DNA from: Gammaproteobacteria bacterium
Lineage (GTDB): Bacteria > Pseudomonadota > Gammaproteobacteria > Eutrophobiales > Eutrophobiaceae
Length of the DNA: 64,000 nucleotides
Direction of reading: 5' to 3'
NCBI GenBank assembly: GCA_028819495.1
Contig: JAPPLI010000190.1
Location: 1 to 64,000, forward strand
The translations under genes were made by a program, and so were the position numbers. Within the stretch, counting starts at the first letter, position 1. Each line of letters begins with the position of its first letter. Under the pieces are notes generated by a model. That model was not told the DNA's origin, ran no database searches, and worked only from the letters and a program-made list of their open reading frames with translations. Positions 49,719 to 58,969 of the stretch are shown piece by piece.

Positions 49719-51884
49719 CTACATTTCGTAACGTAGTTCTATACCGTACGTTCTCGGGTCGTTGATATCGCCGTTGCGGGGGAAACCACCACTGGCCAGG
49801 CTGATATAATTGGTTATATACGCATCCTTGTTGTTCAGGTTGTTGACCCAGGCCGATATTGACCAGTTCTGGTTGCGGGGCTGAAAAGTGCCCCTCATGC
49901 TGACGTTCGAATAGGAGTCCTGGGAGGCCACATCCCGTTTATAGGGGTCAAAATAGGCCGTATCCCGCCAGCGCCAATCTACCCTGAAGTCGAAGTCACC
50001 CATAGTAGTGGGGAAGGTATGGCTCCCGCTCAGGGTGAACATGTGTTTGGGTGAATTAGGCAGCGGGTTGCCCTTGAGATTCAGCAGTCCCAGTTCCGGA
50101 AAGATCGGATCCTGGGTATAAAATTCGGTAAATTCATTATCCAGATATCCGTAAACCAGTTCCAACTGGGTATTATCGGTCAGCAGGTAGGCAAGTTCCG
50201 CCTCGACACCGATGGCCTCGGCGGACGCGGCATTGGTGAGCGTAAACGACAGGCCCAGCAACTGGCTCACCTGCAAATCCGTATAATCGTAATAGAAGGC
50301 CGACAGGTTGGCCTTCAGCCTGTCGTTAAACAGCACGGATTTTACGCCGCCTTCAAAGCTCCAGATAAACTCCGGGTTGAGCGGCGGTGCCGTGTTGCCG
50401 GGCAGTATCTGCCCGCTTTTAAACCCGCGCGATGCGGTAAAATAAACCATGGCATCGTCGCTCAGGGCATAATCGATGGAGAAGCGCGGCGTCCAGGCGT
50501 CATAGGTACGCTTGTTGTTCAATGGAATAAACAAGTCCAGTCCGAACAGTTGAATCTTTAGCTGGAACGAACTTTCCGTCGTACGCTTTTCCTCGCTGTA
50601 GCGAACACCGGCCGTCAGGTTCAGCCGTTCCGTCGCCGCCCAGGTGACGCTGCCGAATGCCGCGTAGGCTTCCGTTTTTGCATGTCCGCGTTCATCAAAG
50701 ATGTCGCCGGGCAGATTTATGGCGAACTGGAACGGGACCGTATTGGTGACAAACACGTCATCATCGAAGTAGTACAGACCGAACACGCTGTTGATCCTGT
50801 CCGTGTCCCAGTTCAACTGAAATTCCTGGCTCCAGTGGACGCCGGAATTGATATTGGTGGAAGGCCAGCCGGGATTATCCGTACCATCGTACTGTGATTT
50901 TTTTACGCTGTGCTCATCACGGTAACCCGTCAGGGACTTGAAGGTGAAGTTCTCGTTGATTTCATAAGTGACATCCAGGGAGTAGCCATAGGTCCTCATA
51001 TCCCGGCTTTCCTCGGTTTCGCTTGCTATATCCCTGAAACTCTGCTTGCCGTTACCGCCCTCGACAACACCTTGTAACTCCCCGAATGCCGATCCGAACG
51101 TATGAACCACTGCGCCCGAATCGTCGGCATCCCAGTAATCCATCGCCGCAACCACGGTCAGGCCGTCCGTCACCTGCCACTTCAGTTTGCCGCGCGCCGC
51201 GATCTCATCCCGGTCGTCAATATCCTCGCCGTTAAAAGTGTTTTCACCGAAGCCGTCCCGGTCCACCTTGTAGAAAGCCGCGCGCGCCGATAACTTGTCT
51301 TTTACCAGCGGACCGCCGACGCCGAGTTCAAACTCCCGTGCTTCATAGTTGCCGAAGTTGGCGCGGGCATTGACCTTGACCTCATCCGTCGGCTCCCGGG
51401 TAATAATATTGAGCGTACCGCCCGTTGCATTCCTGCCGAACAGGGTGCCCTGCGGCCCGCGCAATACCTCTATCCGCTCAATATCGTAAAACGAGGTGCC
51501 CTGCGAGTTCGGATAGGCGATGACGACACCGTCCTGGTGCACCGCGACTGCGCCTTCCGAACCCGAGTTATCCAGCGTGAGACCGATGCCGCGGATAAAT
51601 ACCTTTACCCTGCCGTTATTCTGTGCTATGTCCAGGTTCGGAGCCAGGGACGTGAGGCCGAACAGGTCATAGACGCCTTTATCATTGAGGCTCCTGGCAG
51701 AAAAAGAGGTAATGGCCAGTGGAACATCCTGCAGGTTCTCGGTGCGCCGCTGCGCGGTGACTATTACTTCCTCCAGAACTCCCTTGTCTTTCTCCTGCGA
51801 GTATGCCGCTACGGCATCGAACATGAATAAACCCGCGCACGAAAATATGATGAGAAATTTCGCATAATTTCTTGACTTGAACAT
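49719..51884 (-). CDS. TonB-dependent receptor
   Basis: A 721-aa outer-membrane receptor with a signal peptide (FLIIFSCAGLFMFDAVAAYS), a TonB-box-like segment (EEVIVTAQRR), a plug domain (VFIRGIG, IERIEVLRGPQGTLFGRNA) and a C-terminal beta barrel ending in aromatic strand motifs (YGIELRYEM). The plug motif GRNATGGTLNI is typical of substrate-uptake receptors of marine Proteobacteria. GGAGGA precedes ATG 51882-51884. It is the first gene of a two-gene operon with the secreted amidohydrolase, suggesting uptake of a small amide or peptide-like compound. Confidence 0.93.
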   Translation of the reverse strand: MFKSRNYAKFLIIFSCAGLFMFDAVAAYSQEKDKGVLEEVIVTAQRRTENLQDVPLAITSFSARSLNDKGVYDLFGLTSLAPNLDIAQNNGRVKVFIRGIGLTLDNSGSEGAVAVHQDGVVIAYPNSQGTSFYDIERIEVLRGPQGTLFGRNATGGTLNIITREPTDEVKVNARANFGNYEAREFELGVGGPLVKDKLSARAAFYKVDRDGFGENTFNGEDIDDRDEIAARGKLKWQVTDGLTVVAAMDYWDADDSGAVVHTFGSAFGELQGVVEGGNGKQSFRDIASETEESRDMRTYGYSLDVTYEINENFTFKSLTGYRDEHSVKKSQYDGTDNPGWPSTNINSGVHWSQEFQLNWDTDRINSVFGLYYFDDDVFVTNTVPFQFAINLPGDIFDERGHAKTEAYAAFGSVTWAATERLNLTAGVRYSEEKRTTESSFQLKIQLFGLDLFIPLNNKRTYDAWTPRFSIDYALSDDAMVYFTASRGFKSGQILPGNTAPPLNPEFIWSFEGGVKSVLFNDRLKANLSAFYYDYTDLQVSQLLGLSFTLTNAASAEAIGVEAELAYLLTDNTQLELVYGYLDNEFTEFYTQDPIFPELGLLNLKGNPLPNSPKHMFTLSGSHTFPTTMGDFDFRVDWRWRDTAYFDPYKRDVASQDSYSNVSMRGTFQPRNQNWSISAWVNNLNNKDAYITNYISLASGGFPRNGDINDPRTYGIELRYEM

Positions 51885-52128
51885 AACAGTCCTCCCCCCG
51901 AAAATTATCGATTCTTAAAGGTATTGCCCCATGGATACAGGCCAACAGGGTTTTTGCGATCCTGCTCCTTACGTCTCCAATGGTATCATAAAATCCATGA
52001 GTCTATAGGTATTCCAACCACTGATGTTTTTTAGCTACATTGATTTTGTCGATACATCCTTGTACCGTAGAAACTTGAAACCAGGCAGATTTTCCTGACA
52101 CAGTGTTATCAACCCGGGGACCGCAGTA

Positions 52129-54192
52129 ATGAGTTATGAAATTGGCATCGACGTTGGAGGAACGTTTACCGATTTTGTCGTGCGCAGCGCGGATGAGATC
52201 ATCAGCGGCAAGGTGTTGACCACACCGAACGATGAGACCGTCGGCATCATGAATGCCATCCGCACGTCGGCAGAGCATTTCAGCCAGGATACGCAAGGCT
52301 TTCTGAAAAACGCCGATAATCTTGTTTTAGGCACGACGGTGGTGACCAATGCCATGCTGGAGTACGCAGGCGCCAAAACAGGACTTATAACCACAAAGGG
52401 ATTTCGCGACATCATCGAACTGCGTACCGGCTACAAGGAAGACCATTTTGACATTCGTCTGCCCGCGCCCTACCCCATCGTACCCAGGCAAAGGCGGCTT
52501 GGAGTCACCGAACGCATCAACCACCTGGGAGAGATCGTGCTTGAGCTCAATGAGCAGGAAGTACGTGATGCGGTCAACAAATTAAGGCAACTGGAGGTCG
52601 ATTCAATCGCGGTATGCCTGTTATTCTCATTTAAAAACAACGAACACGAATCCCGCATCAGGGAAATCATCCGGGAGGAATACCCGGAAGCATACGTGTC
52701 CCTGTCCTGCGAAGTCCTGCCCCAGGTTCGGGAATTCGACCGTTTCAGCACGACCATACTGAACGCTTACCTCAGCCCGAAACTCGATAATTACCTGCGC
52801 CAACTGGAAATCAGCCTGAATGAAGCGGGTTTCGGCGGCCGCCTGTTCATCAAGCTTTCCAACGGCGGCGTCATGGACACCGACTTCTGCTGCCAGCGCG
52901 GGGTTGAACTCATCCAGTCAGGGCCGTCCGGCGGCGTGACTGCGGCGGTTGCAGTGGGTGAATGGTCCGGGTACAAGGACCTGATCGCAGTGGACATGGG
53001 CGGAACCAGTTATGACGTCTGCTTAATCAAGGAGGGCCGCCCCGATATCGGCGTTGATTCCTGGGTCAGCCGTTACCGCGTCGCAACCCCGATGATAGAC
53101 ATACACTCCATCGGCACCGGCGGTGGGTCGATCGCCTGGATCGATGAAGGCGGCGCGCTCAGGGTGGGACCCAGGAGCGCCGGGTCCGACCCGGGACCTG
53201 CCTGCTACGGCAGGGGCGGTGTCAAACCCACGGTCACCGATGCCAACCTGGTACTGGGCTACCTGAATCCGGGCGCTATCGGAGGGGGGGAAATCAACCT
53301 GGACGTAGCAGCCGCACACAAGGCGATAGAAACTGAAATTGCACAGCCCCTCGGCATGTCGGTCGAAGAGGCGGCAAGCGGGATATTTCGTATATCCAAC
53401 AGCGCCATGACCAATGCCATCCGTTACGTTTCGGTTTCCCGAGGGCGCGACCCCAGGGATTTCGCCTTGATGGCTTTCGGGGGCGCAGGTCCGGTTCACG
53501 TGGGTGTCCAGGCCAAGGATCTGGGCGTCAACACTATCCTGGTGCCGAAGAACGCGGGCGTTTTCTGTGCACTGGGTTGTATCATATCGAATTTCAAAAT
53601 ATCCAAGGTCAAGAGTTTCATCAGTCGTTCCAATACCATCCGCATCGATGATTTGAATGCCATCTTCGATGAGATTGAGAACGACGCCCTGGAATTGCTC
53701 AAACAAACGCCGGGCATCGTCGAGACCCAGACCCACCGCGCCATCGACATGCGCTACGTGGGCCAGACTCACGAAGTCACTGTCCCGATCCGTTCAAGGA
53801 CAAAACGGGTAACGGAACTGAACCTGAACAAAACCTTTCAGGACTTCCATGAGGCCCATGAGCAACTCTACTCTTTCAAACGTCCCGACCAGACGGTCGA
53901 AGTGCTCAGTGTCCGTTCGGACCTGGTAGGTACCCGCGACACGCTCAAATACCACAGTACGCCGTTTGAATCCGAGGACCCGTCCGCAGCGTATAAGGAA
54001 ACGCGCCGGGTCGGTTTTGACGGCGTCGGGTTTGTCGACACGCGTATCTACGACGGCACAAAAGTACGGCCGGGAAATCTCATCACGGGTCCTGCCGTCA
54101 TCGAGGAACCTGAAACGACGATAGTCATTTATCCGCAGCAGGAAGCCATGCTGGATCATTACCAGACTTACATTATTGAAAGTTTCCAGTAA
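52129..54192 (+). CDS. Hydantoinase/oxoprolinase A subunit (HyuA-like)
   Basis: A 687-aa ASKHA-fold ATPase subunit with phosphate-binding DVGGTFTDF near the start, VDMGGTSYDV near residue 285 and GTGGGSIAW near residue 325. HyuA/HyuB complexes hydrolyse hydantoins or oxoproline with ATP, and related ones carboxylate acetone or acetophenone. It is divergent from the TonB receptor gene across 244 bp with no recognised promoter, and is followed four bases later by the first HyuB gene. Substrate is unknown; hydantoin or lactam hydrolysis fits the rest of the operon. Confidence 0.9.
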   Translation: MSYEIGIDVGGTFTDFVVRSADEIISGKVLTTPNDETVGIMNAIRTSAEHFSQDTQGFLKNADNLVLGTTVVTNAMLEYAGAKTGLITTKGFRDIIELRTGYKEDHFDIRLPAPYPIVPRQRRLGVTERINHLGEIVLELNEQEVRDAVNKLRQLEVDSIAVCLLFSFKNNEHESRIREIIREEYPEAYVSLSCEVLPQVREFDRFSTTILNAYLSPKLDNYLRQLEISLNEAGFGGRLFIKLSNGGVMDTDFCCQRGVELIQSGPSGGVTAAVAVGEWSGYKDLIAVDMGGTSYDVCLIKEGRPDIGVDSWVSRYRVATPMIDIHSIGTGGGSIAWIDEGGALRVGPRSAGSDPGPACYGRGGVKPTVTDANLVLGYLNPGAIGGGEINLDVAAAHKAIETEIAQPLGMSVEEAASGIFRISNSAMTNAIRYVSVSRGRDPRDFALMAFGGAGPVHVGVQAKDLGVNTILVPKNAGVFCALGCIISNFKISKVKSFISRSNTIRIDDLNAIFDEIENDALELLKQTPGIVETQTHRAIDMRYVGQTHEVTVPIRSRTKRVTELNLNKTFQDFHEAHEQLYSFKRPDQTVEVLSVRSDLVGTRDTLKYHSTPFESEDPSAAYKETRRVGFDGVGFVDTRIYDGTKVRPGNLITGPAVIEEPETTIVIYPQQEAMLDHYQTYIIESFQ

Positions 54193-54196
54193 TGCC

Positions 54197-55966
54197 ATGG
54201 TAGACAAAATTACCGCCGAAGTCCTGCGCAGCAAGTTCGACGCGGTTGTTGCGGAAATGCGCGCCACCGTGATAAATACGGCCTGCTCGACTACCGTCAG
54301 TGAGGCAAATCAATGCTGCAACGGATTATTTACCGAGGCGGGAGCGCTGGTCACAATCGACAACCCGTTATACCTCTCATCCATGGCGGATACCGCTGCC
54401 GCCGTGCTTGATTACTTCCAGTACGACCTGGGCAGCGAAGATATCCTGCTTACCAACGACCCCTATGGCGGAGGCTCACGTCTGCAGGAATTTACCGCAT
54501 TTGCGCCGGTGAGTTTTGAAGAGGAAATAGTCCTGTACGTGGGCGTGCGTGCGCATACGGAGGATATCGGCGGTGATTTGCGTGGAAACTACAATCCCAG
54601 GGCCACCGACATCTGGGCTGAGGGTGTGCGCTGCCCACCCGTCAAGATTTACCGTGACGGGAAATTGCTCAAAGACACGTTGAACACCATCGCCTTGAAC
54701 AGCCGCAATCCAAAAGCCTTCAGGCTGGATCTGGAAGCCATGTTTTCTGCAATCAGGATCGGCCAGACGCGTATGGCGGAACTGCTTCACGACTATGGCG
54801 CCGAAGTCGTATTGGATGCGCTGGACTGGTCGGTCGATTACGCTGAAGCCCGTTTCAGTTCAATGCTGAAGGATTGGGGAGACATCAGCGCTGAAGGCAG
54901 TTGCAGGCTGATGCATGATTGCCAGGGCCGGGACAACCTCGATATCCGCGTCAGACTGGAAACAACAAACGGCCGCCTGCTCCTGGACTTTTCAGAAACC
55001 GATGCCCAATCCACCGGCTTTATAAACACTACGCCGGCGCAGGCCCTGAGTTATGCGCTGCTCCCTGTTTTTGCTGCGCTGGGTACCGATGTTCCGAAGA
55101 ATGCGGGCAGCCTGCGCTGTGTCGACCTGGTTGCTCCGGAAGGCTCCCTGGTGAATGCCCGCATGCCGGCGCCGACGGGCTGGTCGGCCTCCCACGTCGG
55201 CACCGACCTGGCGCTGGCGGTCACGGATGCCCTGTCCGGCCTGGTTCCGGAAAAAGTTGCCAACGTGGCGGGGAATTCGATGCTGATATACATGATCCGG
55301 CGTGGCATACGCAACGGCTTTACCGTCGAGCAATTGGCATTCATTGACTATGCCCGCTTTACCCAGGGTGGCTGCAGCGGTGCGGCCGGACGGGACGGCT
55401 GGGGCATGCCCGGTATTTCCTCAACGACCCCCCTGCCGTCAATTGAGATGTTTGAGGCGGAGGTCGACGGGGAAATCCGCAAGCTGGAATACGTGACAGA
55501 CTCGGCCGGCGCCGGGCAGTGGCGTGGCGGACCCGGAACGGAAGCATGTATTGAATTGCCCGCTCCGGATCCGGATGAGTTCTATTTGACTGCCTGTGTC
55601 TTCCCGCGCCAGCAGGCAGCCGGATTTGCCGGAGGAACCGCAGGCACGGACAATTCCGTGCTGGTACATTCCGGTGAAGCGAAAATAAACGTCGAGAATG
55701 CCTATGTGGACCAACTACTCGGACAGGGATCCGACCTCAGTATCAGGATGGGCGGCGGTGCCGGCTGGGGCAACCCCATGGCCAGGGACCCGGAGCAGGT
55801 ACTGGCGGACGTACTGGATGGTTACGTATCCCTGGAAGCGGCAGAGGAACAATATGGTGTCATCGTTGATCCTGAGAAATTGCAAATCGACACCGCCCGT
55901 ACCGCCGAACTGAGAAAAGAACTGGACATGAATGACTATCGCCCGGAGAAATACGACAATGATTGA
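54197..55966 (+). CDS. Hydantoinase B/oxoprolinase subunit (HyuB), first copy
   Basis: A 589-aa HyuB-family subunit with EVLRSKFDAVVAEM at the start, TNDPYGGGSRL (the family metal/substrate region), the RAHTEDIGG-like motif and IRMGGGAGWGNP near the end. It acts with HyuA. The ATG at 54197 is chosen over an upstream TTG; it lies four bases after the HyuA stop. The next gene is a second HyuB of exactly the same length, overlapping by eight bases, so two non-identical B subunits are probably expressed together. Confidence 0.9.
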   Translation: MVDKITAEVLRSKFDAVVAEMRATVINTACSTTVSEANQCCNGLFTEAGALVTIDNPLYLSSMADTAAAVLDYFQYDLGSEDILLTNDPYGGGSRLQEFTAFAPVSFEEEIVLYVGVRAHTEDIGGDLRGNYNPRATDIWAEGVRCPPVKIYRDGKLLKDTLNTIALNSRNPKAFRLDLEAMFSAIRIGQTRMAELLHDYGAEVVLDALDWSVDYAEARFSSMLKDWGDISAEGSCRLMHDCQGRDNLDIRVRLETTNGRLLLDFSETDAQSTGFINTTPAQALSYALLPVFAALGTDVPKNAGSLRCVDLVAPEGSLVNARMPAPTGWSASHVGTDLALAVTDALSGLVPEKVANVAGNSMLIYMIRRGIRNGFTVEQLAFIDYARFTQGGCSGAAGRDGWGMPGISSTTPLPSIEMFEAEVDGEIRKLEYVTDSAGAGQWRGGPGTEACIELPAPDPDEFYLTACVFPRQQAAGFAGGTAGTDNSVLVHSGEAKINVENAYVDQLLGQGSDLSIRMGGGAGWGNPMARDPEQVLADVLDGYVSLEAAEEQYGVIVDPEKLQIDTARTAELRKELDMNDYRPEKYDND

Positions 55967-57728
55967 TGTGATCACGGCTGAAATCATACGGGAATACCTG
56001 GAAACGGTATCGGAGGAAATAAGCAAAACCATGGAGAATACCTCCGTTTCCACTGTTTTCAGCGAGGCCCATGATTACTCCACCGGTGTGTTTTATTCGG
56101 ACGGCAAGGAAGTCAGCCTGCTCGCCAGGGCAAACTCGCAACCCATCCATATATATGCGTCCGTCCATTCGGTCGAAACGCTGCTGAAGTCGTTTAAATA
56201 CAACCTCAATGAAGGGGACATCGTGCTGGCTACCGATCCCTATTCGGGCGGGAGTCACATCCCCGACTGGACCCTGATGAAGCCCGTGTTCTACCATAAC
56301 AAGCCCGTTTTCTTTCCCGCCGTACGCGCCCACTTTATCGAAGTCGGCGGCCCCGTGCCGGGAGGATACAACTCAATGGCCACGGAAATCTGGCAGGAGG
56401 GTTTTCGCCTGGCGCCCGTCAAGATCTGTGAAAAAGGAGAAATGCGCCGTGACATCGTTAACCTGCTCGCAGGCAACAATCGGCTCCCGGACACCATGGA
56501 GGGGGATCTCAATGCGATGATCGGCGCCTGCAAGGTCGGCGAAGACCGGATCGTCCGGCTGGTGGAGAAGTACGGCCTGGATACGGTGCTGGAGTCGGTG
56601 GACTACATCCTGAACTACAGTGAACGGCAGGTGCGCGCCGAGATCTCTTCGTGGCCGGATGGCGAATACAAGGGCAGAAGTATCCTCGAACACGATTTCA
56701 ACGGCGGCATTGATATCAACGTGGACGTCACCATCAACGTCGAGGGGGACGGCTGCACGGTGGATTTCACCGGCACCCACCCCCAGACCAAGGGGTTCGT
56801 CAACAGCGTCAAGGGCAACACCCTGTCCTGGGTGTTTACCGAATTTTCCGTAGTGATGCCGGATGTGCCGCTTAATTCCGGGTTTTTCAGACCGATCGAG
56901 GTGACCGCTCCGGAGGGTACCGTGATTAACCCGCTGCCGCCGGCGCCGGTGGGCAACTCAACGCTGTGTATCGGCAGTGATATCGGCCAGGCTGTAATGA
57001 AGACCCTGGAGAAGATCGTTCCGGAAAAAACCGGCTCGGCATTCATCGACCTGACCATCAATACCGTGTTCGGGTTGAACTCGCACTACGATAACCAGAT
57101 GTACGTCAGTTTTGACTATTCAACCACACCGACCTCCAGCGGCGGCGCCTGCGGCACCGACGGCTGGGGCGGATACTCGGCGCCGCATGCCTCCCTGCGC
57201 ATCCCGTCGTTCGAATTGCAGGAAGTGATGTATCCGTTCCTGTATTACCGGAATGAATACAGTACCGACAGCGCGGCTCCGGGCAAGTGGCGCGGTTCGC
57301 CCGCGCATCAGATGCTGCGCATGAGCACCACGGATCCGGTAATCAATTTTATCCAGGTGCAGGCGTGCAGGCGCCCATTGAAGGGTTTTGCCGGCGGCAA
57401 GGAAGCGGCCGGCAATCACGTAATCCTTGACTACGGCGGAGATAATGAAGAAGAGGTACGGGTTGCCAAGGCGGACTATGCCCAAAAACCCGGCGAAATC
57501 ATGTACGCACAGAGCGGCGGCGGCGGCGGTTGGGGCGACCCGCTTGCCCGGGACGTGGACGCGGTACTGCAGGACGTTGTGGATGAATATGTTTCCATAG
57601 AGGGGGCCGCACGGGACTATGGCGTGGTAATTGATCCCGGGACAATGACCATTGACGTGACGGCTACCGAGACCCTGCGATCTTCCCTCTCCGCGGACCC
57701 GGCAACACACGGGAGGACACCGGCATGA
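55959..57728 (+). CDS. Hydantoinase B/oxoprolinase subunit (HyuB), second copy
   Basis: A 589-aa HyuB-family subunit parallel to the preceding one: AEIIREYLETVSEEISKTME, ATDPYSGGSHIPDW, RAHFIEVGG and SGGGGGWGDPLARD. It is clearly diverged from the first copy, so this is an old duplication rather than a recent one. The start ATG overlaps the first copy's stop by eight bases, and its own stop overlaps the Rid-gene ATG (ATGA). Two B subunits per A are known in some acetophenone carboxylase-like complexes; which reaction occurs here is not clear. Confidence 0.9.
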   Translation: MIDVITAEIIREYLETVSEEISKTMENTSVSTVFSEAHDYSTGVFYSDGKEVSLLARANSQPIHIYASVHSVETLLKSFKYNLNEGDIVLATDPYSGGSHIPDWTLMKPVFYHNKPVFFPAVRAHFIEVGGPVPGGYNSMATEIWQEGFRLAPVKICEKGEMRRDIVNLLAGNNRLPDTMEGDLNAMIGACKVGEDRIVRLVEKYGLDTVLESVDYILNYSERQVRAEISSWPDGEYKGRSILEHDFNGGIDINVDVTINVEGDGCTVDFTGTHPQTKGFVNSVKGNTLSWVFTEFSVVMPDVPLNSGFFRPIEVTAPEGTVINPLPPAPVGNSTLCIGSDIGQAVMKTLEKIVPEKTGSAFIDLTINTVFGLNSHYDNQMYVSFDYSTTPTSSGGACGTDGWGGYSAPHASLRIPSFELQEVMYPFLYYRNEYSTDSAAPGKWRGSPAHQMLRMSTTDPVINFIQVQACRRPLKGFAGGKEAAGNHVILDYGGDNEEEVRVAKADYAQKPGEIMYAQSGGGGGWGDPLARDVDAVLQDVVDEYVSIEGAARDYGVVIDPGTMTIDVTATETLRSSLSADPATHGRTPA

Positions 57729-58132
57729 GTAAAATGCAATTCATCGACCCGGGCTGGAACTGGGATGAAGATTTCCCCCTGTCCCAGGGCATCCGCACAG
57801 GCAACCTGGTGTTTCTCTCCGGACAGGTCCCGTTTGACGGAGACGGCAACGTCGTCGGCATCGGCGACCTGCGCCGGCAGACCCGTCAGGTCTTTGAAAA
57901 TATCAAGGGTATCCTGCAGGAGGCGGGGGCTTCCTTTCAGGACGTGGTAAAAATGACCACGTTTTTTACCGTCGATATCACCGATCACGACAAGGTGTCC
58001 GATTACTTCGAGGTACGCATGGAATACTTCGGTGACCACAAGCCTTGCAGTACGGGGGTGCAGGTTACCGCCCTGGTCGATCCGGAACTGATGCTGGAAG
58101 TCGAGGTCGTCGCCCTGCTCCCGGACGGCTGA
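57725..58132 (+). CDS. Rid (YjgF/YER057c/UK114) family protein
   Basis: A 135-aa protein with the Rid fold: GNLVFLSGQVPFDGDG, then QVFENIKGILQEAG and VKMTTFFTVDI. The Arg that deaminates enamines/imines in RidA is normally in a PARxT motif near the end; here the motif reads PCSTGVQV, with no Arg, so classic imine deaminase activity is doubtful. Other Rid subfamilies lack it too. ATGA overlap with the second HyuB gene points to coupling; it may act on or protect against an intermediate of lactam or hydantoin opening. Confidence 0.88.
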   Translation: MSKMQFIDPGWNWDEDFPLSQGIRTGNLVFLSGQVPFDGDGNVVGIGDLRRQTRQVFENIKGILQEAGASFQDVVKMTTFFTVDITDHDKVSDYFEVRMEYFGDHKPCSTGVQVTALVDPELMLEVEVVALLPDG

Positions 58133-58147
58133 GCGGCGCAACAGCAG

Positions 58148-58969
58148 ATGCGTGTTTTACGGCACTATCGTAACGGCGCCCTGAGACTGGCGTACGAGAA
58201 GGAGGGATCCGGCCCGGTTGTCATCTTTATGCACGGCATCGGCGGCAACCGGACCAACTGGGCTGAACAGCAGGCCGGATTGGGTGGCCGCTATAGCACG
58301 GTTGCCTGGGATGCCAGGGGTTACGGCGGCAGTGACGACCCGGATAAGCCGCTGGAATTTTCAGACTTTGCCGACGATCTCAATACCCTGCTGGATCATC
58401 TCGGCGTCCGCACGGCGCACCTGGTCGGCATGTCGATGGGCGGCATGATTGCCCAGGACTTTTATGGCCGCCATGCGGACAGGGTAGCAACATTGACGCT
58501 GGCGGATACATCACAGGGATTCGGCGCCGCGAGCGAGGCAGACAGGCGCGACTTTCTGGCGCCCAGGCTGAAACCGTTGCAGGATGGGCTGACTCCGGCA
58601 GACCTCGCGCCAAATATTGTAGACGTGCTGGCCGGCCCCGAAGCCGCGGAACATGTGCGCCAGCGCTTGTTCGAATCCGTATCGGCGGTGCGCGCCGGGC
58701 CATATATGCAGGCGTTGAAAGCAACGGTAACCACGGATTTCAGGGAAATTCTTCCCGCAATTGACGTGCCCACGCTCATCATCGTGGGGACCCATGACAA
58801 GGTGCTGCCCGTATCGGAAAGTCGAACACTGGCGGGCGCCATCCCGGGATCGGAGTTGACGCTGATCGAACAGGCAGGACATCTGACCAATATCGAAGCG
58901 CCGGATCGGTTTAATGCAATTTTGGGCGACTTCCTTGATCGCTATGCCGGCAGGGCAACCACCATTTGA
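58148..58969 (+). CDS. Alpha/beta hydrolase
   Basis: A 273-aa alpha/beta hydrolase with oxyanion loop HGIGGNRTNW, nucleophile elbow GMSMGGM, acid VGTHDKVLP and His in QAGHLTNIEAP, the complete triad. It resembles RutD and 3-oxoadipate enol-lactonase-type enzymes acting on small esters, lactones or carbamoyl compounds. Located 15 bp after the Rid gene in the hydantoinase operon, so it likely processes the ring-opened product. No secretion signal. Confidence 0.88.
   Translation: MRVLRHYRNGALRLAYEKEGSGPVVIFMHGIGGNRTNWAEQQAGLGGRYSTVAWDARGYGGSDDPDKPLEFSDFADDLNTLLDHLGVRTAHLVGMSMGGMIAQDFYGRHADRVATLTLADTSQGFGAASEADRRDFLAPRLKPLQDGLTPADLAPNIVDVLAGPEAAEHVRQRLFESVSAVRAGPYMQALKATVTTDFREILPAIDVPTLIIVGTHDKVLPVSESRTLAGAIPGSELTLIEQAGHLTNIEAPDRFNAILGDFLDRYAGRATTI

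Noticed and set aside
53023-53772. 249-aa minus-strand ORF in the HyuA gene
   Set aside because: Antisense shadow; HyuA motifs are unambiguous on the plus strand.
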